From NCBI GenBank assembly GCA_003427395.1, contig BFEA01000335.1:1097531-1135794 (forward strand): a stretch of DNA of 38,264 nucleotides, given 5' to 3'. The stretch is from Chara braunii (lineage: Eukaryota > Streptophyta > Charophyceae > Charales > Characeae). Below are positions 30,730-38,264 of this stretch, piece after piece (positions within the stretch are counted from its first letter, which is position 1; every line of letters starts with the position of its first letter). The position numbers were made by a program, and so were the translations under genes. The notes below the pieces were generated by a model. It ran no database searches. It saw only the letters and a program-made list of their open reading frames with translations, and was not told the DNA's origin.

Positions 30730-30830
30730 GTCCTTCGGGACATCCATTAAAAATGGAACAATCCAGAGAAGATTAGCATGGTCTCTGCGCAAGTAGGGCA
30801 GACATATAGTATGCTATTCTCATCTAACTT
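30730..30830 (+). pseudogene. U6 snRNA-like copy, probable pseudogene
   Basis: The sequence starts with the U6 5' stem-loop gtcc-ttcg-ggac (30730-30741). It continues with catccattaaaaatggaaca, then ccagagaagattagcatgg and tctctgcgcaag, which follows the order of plant U6. The AGC triad (30775-30777) is present, but the catalytic ACAGAGA box reads CCAGAGA (30763-30769), and the 3' part departs from U6 after ctgcgcaag. No terminal T run follows, and neither the plant upstream sequence element nor a TATA box is found at the expected distances. In the family this RNA forms the spliceosome active site; here a retroposed or decayed copy is likely. Confidence 0.75.
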
Positions 30831-31960
30831 GGCCAGCAAGACGAGAAGGTTCATTGCACACTAGAATGGGGAAAATTGAACCGCAAGTAGCGTGGACTGG
30901 GGAAAACTTGCTATAAAACGGGAAGGTCCGACATGTTGTTTGCCTTAGGTCTAAATGTTGTCGGACCATCTGCTGAAAGTTGCATTGCAAAGTCGGGGGC
31001 TGCGCTATTTGAGAGGGGAAGAAGACATAAAAAAAAAAGATAGAAGAAAAAGAAGGAGGGCAATCATAATCGCTATCTGTTTCGAGCCGCTGTCCGCTTT
31101 CCATTCAAGGACATAGTCATCATCTTCCTCACGGTTGCCAGTGCTCTTGATTAGGACCATGGCCATCGTCTCCTTGATCGGGACCGTCGTGGAGGTCATA
31201 TTGGTTTAGTCTGGTGGTTGTGCTCTTCTCTCCTTTGGCCGATCGCTGCTGCTCTCGTCATAGACTCGCTGCAGTCGGTGCGTGAACCCGCCCGATACTT
31301 CAGCTTGGTACGTCAGGTGGTGACGAGCACATAGAAGGTAGGGAGAAGCGGGCTAACCACGCGGAGTGAGAAGAAGACAACGCGAAGGAGTGGGAAGGCG
31401 GTGTGGAAGATGAGATCAGGGGAAAGGGGGGGGGCTCAACTATGTTGTACGGCTCGTTGCGCAAGACTGTGATGCATCTTCCCATCTTCGAGGGGAAGAT
31501 TCATTCATTTTCACATTTGACGAACAACGGAGCGTGGCCGTTGTGGCATAGTCCCGATCATCATCACGGTCGCCATCAATCGGGATCCGGGTGTAGACCA
31601 TCACGGTCGTAATTGAGCTGATTGTCTTCATCACCGGAGTGTCTGTTCATCACCGTGATGGTCGTCACTTTCGATACGTTCGTCGTGTTGCAGTGCTACG
31701 TGCCATCTCGCTAATGATGGTCATCCAAGCGCTGCTCCTCATGTTTGACGTATGTGCCTCGATGGTCATTGTTCTCGTTTCAGTGGTGGGCCTCATTCCG
31801 ATGGTCTCCGTAAGGGTGCATCTTGCGCCAGTTGTCTTCATGAAGACGTCCTAGCTTTCTTTATGGGTTGCGAATGGATCTAGCAGTTTTAATGGTCAGG
31901 TTCATAATACTGCCACTGTGACAGCATTAGAAGAGAAAAGTGGTGCGCGTGCCTAAGCAG
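30831..31960. other. No gene recognised; hairpin and GATGGTCGTC-type repeats
   Basis: A hairpin near 31471-31502 resembles the one at 22580-22608. From about 31130 to 31860 words such as gatggtcgtc, catcacggtcg and catcaccgtgatg (palindrome, 31648-31660) recur irregularly, suggesting a very decayed short tandem repeat. ORFs here have no recognisable domain. Confidence 0.4.
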
Positions 31961-32900
31961 ACGATCGAGCGAGAGGGGGAGTGAGTTCGAACGTATTACA
32001 GAGAAAGAGAGAGGTTTACCTGGCAGTAGCGTGGGAGGTGCGCCGTGAAGTTGGTGACTTGCATGTTGATCGGTGCGCTGCTCATCCTATTGATGGAAGT
32101 AGCGTGAGGCCAGCACGTGAGAGAGAGGGAACACGCAGAGGAACGAGTGCACACGGAAGCAGAATGCACGAGCGGGCGCCAGAGGGAGAAGAGGCGAAGG
32201 TAACGATAGAGCTTACCTGGCTATGATGACGTCTCTCTGTTTCCTTGATTGACACTGCATATAGATGAGCTACGCTGGAGGTCGGGGAACGATAGTGGAA
32301 GCATTGAAAGGGGGAGCGTATCTTTCCATATTCTAGCAGGAGATACATTCTCATACTGCTCATGTTGACGATGGAAGTAGTCACTCGTTGTTCTCTCATG
32401 CGGCAACTGAAAATCAGTGTATATCCTATCGATGAAAGTAGGCTTCATTCTGACGCGCGCCCAACGACATCTGTATCTGACATCTTCGTTTTGTTCATAC
32501 TCACACCAGGAATTATCTTCAATGTGTCAGTCCATTGCGGTATATCCTCCTATGATCTGGCGGAAGATTCCTTTTTGCAAATTTTGTGAATAATGAAATG
32601 AGGTCATCGTGACGACGCACTTGCTTGTCATGATCCCGCCATCATACCTTCGTGATAGTTGCCATTGCGCTTCTCGTTGCGGCCCTATTCGCAATTCATT
32701 GAGTTTGAGCTTTCTACCTCTTTCCTAAAATTCGAACCTGACCGTGACTGCGGTCAGGTGCATTGCCAGAACTATTGCCGAAGAGAGAGAAGAAAACAGA
32801 GCAACTGGAAACAAGGAAAAAGTAAAGAGGAGGTGGGGTAGAGGAAGTAACGCACCAGAGGGAATAAAGGATGAACGAGAACTTACCTTGGTTACAACGA
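31961..32900. repeat. Loose repeats sharing a purine-rich run and (C/A)TTACCT(T)GG
   Basis: The phrase agagaggtttacctgg (about 32008), agagcttacctgg (about 32208) and gagaacttaccttgg (about 32877) each follow a purine-rich, cagaggga- or agagaaag-type run. A similar arrangement lies at 25-63. The reverse complement reads as a splice donor (CCAGGTAA), so these could be antisense exon ends or a decayed repeat. I cannot separate the two. Confidence 0.35.
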
Positions 32901-33829
32901 GGAACGAACAGGCTGCGCATGATTGTTATGCCTCTTGTTACTAAGTGTTGTATGAGGGACCTTTGATCCATGGTAATACTACTGATCGATGGATCTGCCT
33001 ACGTTCCCTCATTTTCGTATTACTGTTTCTTGGGGGACTGGTGATTGCTACATACGCTGGTGTGCTCTCCAACGTTGGCGTCGTGGGGCGTTTTGCTTCC
33101 AGTGCTATGTTTATTTGGTCTGACAGTATGAGTTGAGGGAAAAACTGCGATAGTATAACCTATCATCTCTTATGGGCGCCCATCCAGTTCTGATTCTTGA
33201 CACAAATACGAGCTGTAACGAGCGTACCAGCTCATGACGGTGGTCTGTGTGGAAGACACCTGTAGATGCTTGTTGTTTTTCACTTTGGTCGGTATCTGCA
33301 TGTATTTCGTTATTACTGTTGGGTCGTCTATTTGGGGTCATTACTGGTCAAGCTCGAATCATGAATTGCAGTTGCTATCTCTTTTGATGCTGCTGCCCGA
33401 CTTCCAAGCTGTTGATGTCTCCAGAGATCAATGCCTTGAAATTGTTGTTGTAGCTACTGAGATTAGAAATTGTCGGTCCTCATGCTGAGGGCGATTGGTT
33501 TCTTGACAGCAAGATACTGTGTCTCAATTGGTGCGGGTTATGTTTCTCATCTGTTGGGCAACTACTGAGGTTATTACGGCACACATTTGTATCACAAGGC
33601 ACTGTTGATATATTGAGTATAGTCTCTTTTAATGTTGTGTTTGTCTGTATTATATTGAGCTCCCTACTTAGGCCGAATACCGTAGGTTGTTGTGTTTCCT
33701 GCGATAGTTGTGCTTGCTACGACCGCTGTGTAGTTCTACTGAGTATACTGATTGGGCCTTATGGGTTTTGTGGTGCTAGTTTTTGTGCCACTTTGAACAA
33801 CTGTTGTACACCCGTTGCTTGCTAAGTCT
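32901..33829. other. No gene recognised
   Basis: T/G-rich sequence with short + strand ORFs rich in Val, Cys, Leu and Phe. No domain and no repeat defined. Confidence 0.35.
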
Positions 33830-34010
33830 TGATCAAGCTTTGTACTGTGCATTACTGGGTGTGGTGCGAAAAAGCTTGTGACAGCAGGCAAGGCACTGCA
33901 GTGGTATCTGGTTGCTGCACACGGGTGTTGTGTGTGCAATTTTAGTTGGTTTTTACTACGTTTCGAATAAAGCACAGGGGAGAGCTCTATTCGAATCGAG
34001 CCTTTCAAGG
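33830..34010 (+). repeat. Dispersed repeat, copy 2 (matches ~23401-23610)
   Basis: It has the same ordered landmarks as copy 1, ending in tacgtttcgaataaagcacagggg and agctctattcgaatcgag. An AATAAA signal (about 33965) sits within the shared part. Both copies are followed within a few hundred bases by coding-like fragments. Confidence 0.45.
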
Positions 34011-34240
34011 CTGCATAACGATAGTTTGGCCTGAGGTAGCGAAATTGCGGTCTGAGGAAGTGGTCAACTTCTGTGAGAGGGTCACGATGTTACTCTGCAT
34101 TCTGACTGCATTTTGATCGTTTGCGCTGCGCAATGACTGCACCTTGTTAGGTTGCTGAGCGAACATCGTTGCTGCACTTGTTCTATGGTGTCAGGCGGCT
34201 CCAGCCTTACGCCGCCCTTTACTTCCTTGATATCACCTGA

Positions 34241-34381
34241 CGAGAAGTGGACCCGGTTGTTTTATTTGAAGGAAACATAATCGACTTCGAGGAGTTCCAA
34301 CATCAGGCCACGCTGCGGGCATCAAGATCAGCGCGCCAGAAAAGAGTGGGCGTTGAGTTTCAGGTGGCCAATCTCTTGTGA
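34241..34381 (+). pseudogene. Short Gag-like coding fragment
   Basis: A 46-codon open run contains EVDPVVLFEGNIIDFEEFQH, which resembles the P-x-F-x-G-x-x-I-x-x-F-x-x-x-F pattern near the start of many Ty3-type Gag proteins. It ends in a stop, and coding character continues in another frame (about 34320-34520) with LVDHKSRSATGETLEVPERV. No ATG, no zinc finger and no Pol motif. The match rests on a loose pattern, so the assignment is weak. Confidence 0.2.
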
Positions 34382-34599
34382 GAATTACCGAGGCTTACAG
34401 TTGGTGGATCATAAAAGCAGATCGGCTACTGGAGAGACGTTGGAGGTTCCTGAAAGAGTCGGGCATGAGAACGCGGTATCTATGCTCAATGGATGGACGG
34501 CGGCCGAACCAAGGTAGTGAGATTGAGCTTGAGACAAAACCTCCAACGAAGTAAGCTGTAGCAGCGTCAGGATTCACCGAGTGGCTGAAATGGAATAAA

Positions 34600-35120
34600 A
34601 CCGCTAAGCGGCCGCACTTGGGGCCTTGGCTTTCGGTCCTAATCTAGGGCCAAAAGCGGGGAAGAGGGCTCATGGGTTAATAAGTCCACTACTTCGGTTG
34701 GCCTGCAAAAATTTGTGGGCCTTGGTGCCGCTCACGTGGGGACCACTAGAGCCTAGGCAGCTTTAGGCCTAGGTTCGAAATGACCTCTGGTACCAGGGCG
34801 CTATAAAAGGCCCGGTACCCGACAAAACGTCCCCCTTCGCCGCAAACCCTTTCGGGGGCCCAAACAGGCCCGGGTACAGGCTCGGGGAAGCCATGGTACC
34901 GGGGCGCTGCAACTTGACGGCAGCCGCGGAGCGCACGGAAGGGTTGGGGCACCCCGAGAAGAGGGCATGCAAAGTATATAAGCCCAACCGGGCTCAAAGG
35001 TATGACACTTCGGACATGTGCACATTGGGGCGCACTACAAGAGCTCGAGATACTTATCAGATATGTACTTACAGGCGCACGACAGGAGCTACAGGGGAGG
35101 CGCACCAAGGGGGAGAGTAG
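34600..35120 (+). mobile_element. LTR-like promoter region with two TATA boxes
   Basis: ctataaaagg at 34801-34810 follows a cgaaatgacc(t/c)ctggt phrase that recurs near 37710. agtatataag at 34973-34982 is followed by agccc-aaccg-ggctc, which resembles the arrangement at 10131-10160. ggtacc(a/g)gggcgct occurs twice about 100 bp apart (34791, 34895). gaggtaagcc (about 35148) has a splice-donor shape. The architecture is compatible with a U3/R/leader of an LTR element, but the ends are not defined. Confidence 0.35.
34801..34810 (+). promoter_or_regulatory. TATA box
   Basis: CTATAAAAGG directly after gggcg. A second TATA-like site, TATATAAG, lies about 170 bp downstream. Which is used, if either, is unknown. 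Confidence 0.35.
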
Positions 35121-35289
35121 TTAGAGAGGGACGAACGAGAGAGAAAGGAGGTAAGCCATAGCCGGGGGCGCGCACACGGACGGGAACGATGGATCGGGTG
35201 TGCAGAGCCGAGCGCACCCGTGCGTGTCGAGCGCACAGTCACACGCGTCAGCGCGGAATCTCACGCAGTTGGAACAGGGAGCGATCAGG

Positions 35290-36395
35290 GATCGCACGAG
35301 AGAGGTAAGCGCACGGGCGCACAGCACCACGCAACCCCACGCACGGGTCGGGATACCGCGAGCACAGGCGTGTAGCATCGCCCAGCCCCGCGCTTGGGCC
35401 GGGACGCATCTCGCACGGGCGCGCAACATCGCACACCCCGTGCACGGGTCGGGATACCGCGAGCACGGGCGTATAGCATCGCCCAGCCCCGCGCTTGGGC
35501 CGAGACGCATCTCCCACGGGCGCGCAACATCGCACACCCCGTGCACGGGTCGGGATACCACGTGCACGGCGTGCAGCATCGTGCAGCCCCGCGCACTGGT
35601 CGGGAGACAAGCGCCCAACATTGCACAACCCGCACTTGAGTCGGTATACCGCGCACGATAGCGCGCAACATTGCCCAGCCCCGCACTTGAGTCGGGATAT
35701 CGTGAGCACGAGCGCGCAACATCGCGCAGCCCCGCACTTGAGTCGGGATACTGTGAGCACGAGCGCTCAACATCGCGCAGCCCCGCACTTGGGTCGGGAT
35801 GCCGCGCGCACGAGGGCGCACCATTGCACAGCCCCGCGCTTGAGTCGGGATACCGCTCACACGGGTGCGCAGCATCGTGTGGCCCCGCGCTTGGGTCGGG
35901 ACGCCGCGGGCACAGGTGCGCAGCATCGCGCAGCCCCGTGCAGGGGTCGGGATACCACGCGCACGGGCGTGCAGCACCTCGTAGCCCCCACGCTTGAATC
36001 GGGATACCGCGCGCACGAGCACGCAACATCGCGCGGCCCCACACTTAGGTCGGGACGAGGCGCGAACGGGGGCACAACTTCGAGCAGCCCCACGCTTGGG
36101 TCGAGACGCCGCGCGCACGGGTGGGCAACATCGTCCAACCCCGTGCACGGGTCGGGTACCACGCGCACGGGCACGCAGCACCGCACAACCCCCGCGCTTG
36201 AGTCGGGATACCGCGCGCACGAGCGCGCAGCATTGTGCAGCCGCGCTTGAGTCGTGATACCGCACGCACGGGCACAGCATTGCGTGGCCTCACGCTTGTG
36301 TCGGGACTCCGTGTGCAAAGGCGCACAACATCGCGCACCTCCAGCGCACAAGTCGGGATATCGCGAGCATGGGCGCGCGGTATCGTGCAAACCTG
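35290..36395. repeat. CpG-rich 51-bp minisatellite, about 21 units
   Basis: The anchor g(g/a)gtcgggat recurs every 49-52 bp, for example near 35685, 35736 and 35787, with the core gcgcaacatcgcgcagccccgc between anchors. In 35330-35575 a 102-bp dimer is visible, where gcacgggtcgggataccgcg and gcttgggccg(g/a)gacgcatct units alternate. The 51-bp period is 17 codons, so frames stay open over hundreds of bases on both strands (331 and 307 codons on -, 251 and 153 on +). Their 17-residue periodicity and the simultaneous openness of opposing frames argue that these are repeat artefacts and not genes. Confidence 0.93.
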
Positions 36396-36929
36396 TGAGT
36401 GCTTGAACCAGGACTTTTCGCAGGGCCAGGGCATTGGACCGAGGTTGGATTTCGGAAGGACCCGGACTCCGGACTGAGCGTGGACTTTTTGTAGGGCCGG
36501 GGCATTGGACTGAACCAGAACTTTTGCGGAACCGGGACGTCGGTGAGACTGAGTCTTTGAGTATAGAATGGGGCCTTTGAACGGGGCGGGACTGAGACTT
36601 CGGGCCAGAACAGGACTAAGGACGAGGAAACGGGCCTTGGGATCAGACCAGGACTCTTGGGCCAGACATTGATTACCCGCCATTAGCTCCGAACCCGAAT
36701 TGATCGCTTTCCCCGGATTTTAGACAACCTTTCACTACTGCCCATGGTCGAGGTTCCCTGCGTCGCTTTCCCTGGTTTTCTTGATTACTAACATTACCGC
36801 AGTTGGGATGTTCTGAGAACNGGGGTCGCATGGACAGCATGGGGTGGTGCTACCTTGGGTCGACAGTATGGAGTTTGGTTCGGTACGGATACGGGGGTTG
36901 TTACGGCATGGTTACGTCCTACGNTTTCC
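36396..36929. repeat. Decayed repeat around GGGCCRGGGCATTGGAC
   Basis: cagggccagggcattggac (about 36421) and tagggccggggcattggac (about 36492) are 71 bp apart, and related accaggactt, ccagaactt and cagaacagg words follow to about 36620. Beyond 36640 no structure is clear up to the first Ns at 36821 and 36924. Confidence 0.5.
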
Positions 36930-37400
36930 AACGCGCTCCAGGTTCGGTATGGGCCCGGTGACAGTTGTTTCACTACGGTGACTTATTTTCAAGCTTGGGA
37001 CAGCTGCGGTGATTTATTTTCAGGACCGGGNCCGCTACGACAGTTATTCCAGGTTTGGAACCATGGCGGCAGTTTGCTTTCAGGTCCNGAAACGTTGCGG
37101 CATTCTATATCAGGTTGGGATAGATACGGAATTATCATGCCATGGTTGTACGGGTTCGGCATTCGCGTGGCGCAGCAGCCCGGTACTAGATTCCGGGTCC
37201 GGTCAGGCTCGGTGGCATCGCGGTTACTAGATTCCGGGTCCGGTCAGGCTCGGTGGCATCGCGGTGTTTCGTTTCAGGTTCGGCGCCCTCACAGGGATTT
37301 ATTTCAAGTTCGGAACCTCTGCAGTGACTCATTTTCAGGTCCGGGACCATTGCGGCNGTTTACTTCAGGATTGGTACTATTNTCGCGCCGCTGCGTCCCG
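36930..37400 (+). repeat. ~30-bp minisatellite with embedded Ns
   Basis: A unit like ttattttcagg(t/a)(t/c)cggga-c-ctgcggcag recurs near 36981, 37012, 37043, 37071, 37101 and again at about 37266, 37296, 37326 and 37357, with steps of 28-31 bp. Ambiguous bases at 37031, 37088, 37357 and 37382 fall inside units. In the middle, 37184-37224 and 37225-37265 are an exact 41-bp tandem duplication. Confidence 0.75.
37184..37265. repeat. Exact 41-bp tandem duplication
   Basis: Bases 37184-37224 and 37225-37265 are identical. There is no N between them, unlike the 76-bp case, so a recent slippage event or an assembly overlap are both possible. Confidence 0.85.
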
Positions 37401-38264
37401 CCATGTTCGACATGTTTCAGGAACGGTATTGGTTCGGCATTGGCGTGGTACACGCCACTGCATCGTTTTCAGACACGGTCTTGTATCNGCATCGGCACGA
37501 TATGGGTTACAGCATCTCCAAGCGATTACTTCAGGCTCTGCATTGGTGCGATAACGATACTGTGTGCTGTACGGTGACAACACANCCTACTACANCTTNG
37601 ACTGGTAATTCCCTGGTTCGGGAATGGTATGATGCACGCTGCTGTTTTCTTTCTGGCTTGCAGCGGCTATCGAGCCTTCAGATAGGGCTAACTGGTGCTG
37701 GCCCTATCGCGAAATGACCCCTGGTCTAAGGGCCCTTGCCACCACCACAAGTACTGGGTCCACTGCCCCGTTTTTTTTTTTTTTTTTGCCTAGTCGGGCC
37801 TGAAGACTCAGTCACCGTTTTGCCTCGAATAGAACCAGTGGTGTTGAGCCTACGAGGCGGACTCCACGTGGATATAGCTGGGGCGGCTGAGAAACCAGGA
37901 GGGGGAGAAAACAAAGAGCGAGCAAGGTGTACCCGCGACAGCAAGCACGGGCACAATCGGCGCTCCGGCGGTCACTCCGCCAGTACGAGGGATGTAGGGG
38001 AACAGGTTGGTGACAGGGCAGAAGGGCATTCGGAGGGACTGGCTCAAGGAGTGTGCCCGGTGTACGTAACGTCCTACTGCTGTTGTCTCGAGAGTGCGCA
38101 GTCAGAGAGGAGAAGACTGTGCAGGTAGAGAAAGGGAGACCGCGCATCAACCAAGGAGAGGACGGNAGTAGAGAACAACTGATGATGATTGGGGGGAGAA
38201 AGCGATGGGATGATGTGCTAGGCGTTCACAGTCCTCCCAGGCGTCACCACTTGGAACGGAGAGG
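37401..38264. other. No gene recognised; hairpin and several Ns
   Basis: gatagggc (37681-37688) and gccctatc (37701-37708) form an 8-bp perfect stem, followed by cgaaatgacccctggt, which matches the phrase before the TATA box at 34801. Ns lie at 37488, 37585, 37595, 37599 and 38166. A 130-codon ORF at 37736-38128 (+) has no recognisable domain, and a poly(T) stretch near 37771 makes it doubtful. Confidence 0.4.

Noticed and set aside
35121-36280. Long ORFs of 331, 307 and 251 codons on both strands
   Set aside because: They coincide with the 51-bp minisatellite, repeat every 17 residues, and opposing frames are open at once. The period being a multiple of three explains them.

Overview
This window looks like intergenic, repeat-dominated nuclear DNA of a large eukaryotic genome, most likely from the green plant lineage. 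Four observations point there: a near-perfect primer-binding site for plant-type tRNA-Asp behind an LTR end, a degenerate nuclear LSU (26S/28S) rRNA fragment, a U6 snRNA-like copy, and a MITE-like element with long terminal inverted repeats, all among microsatellites and satellites. I find no operons, no prokaryotic signals and no intact host gene. The species cannot be fixed from this sequence. Ambiguous bases and one 159-base gap mark a draft assembly.

Layout. 1-620 is a GC-rich stretch full of short perfect hairpins. About 830-1460 is a decayed ~54-bp tandem array. 2237-2389 is an exact 76-bp duplication split by an N. 3133-3799 is an LTR-like block on the + strand. About 3850-8800 is a broken, minus-strand, retrotransposon-like coding region: three diverged tandem copies of a ~290-residue module, then a basic/coiled segment, then a CCHC zinc knuckle. 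About 11.8-14.0 kb is a ~90-bp satellite with two subfamilies, flanked by a (GA)n and a (GAA)-rich tract. 15.4-18.0 kb is a duplicated pyrimidine-rich repeat block with a 20-bp perfect palindrome, a ~290-bp inner repeat, the gap and a 27-bp minisatellite. 19.35-19.72 kb is the MITE-like element. 21.50-21.68 kb is the LSU rRNA fragment, next to a 184-codon minus-strand ORF. 23.4-24.1 kb and 33.8-34.5 kb share a dispersed repeat, each followed by short coding-like fragments. 24.4-25.9 kb holds a ~76-bp repeat and a ~124-bp satellite with alternating A/B monomers. 27.24-27.95 kb is a second LTR-like block with its tRNA-Asp PBS. 29.9-30.85 kb holds strong inverted repeats, a tRNA-like box and the U6 copy. 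34.8-35.0 kb has TATA-type LTR promoter signals. 35.29-36.40 kb is a CpG-rich 51-bp minisatellite whose period is a multiple of three, so long ORFs are open on both strands. 36.9-37.4 kb is a ~30-bp minisatellite riddled with Ns.

The genes do not work together as a pathway. Everything with coding character is retroelement debris or an unconfirmed ORF. The most unusual item is the triplicated module ahead of the zinc knuckle. Next are the A/B satellite and the sharing of its core motif with the array at the left end of the window.
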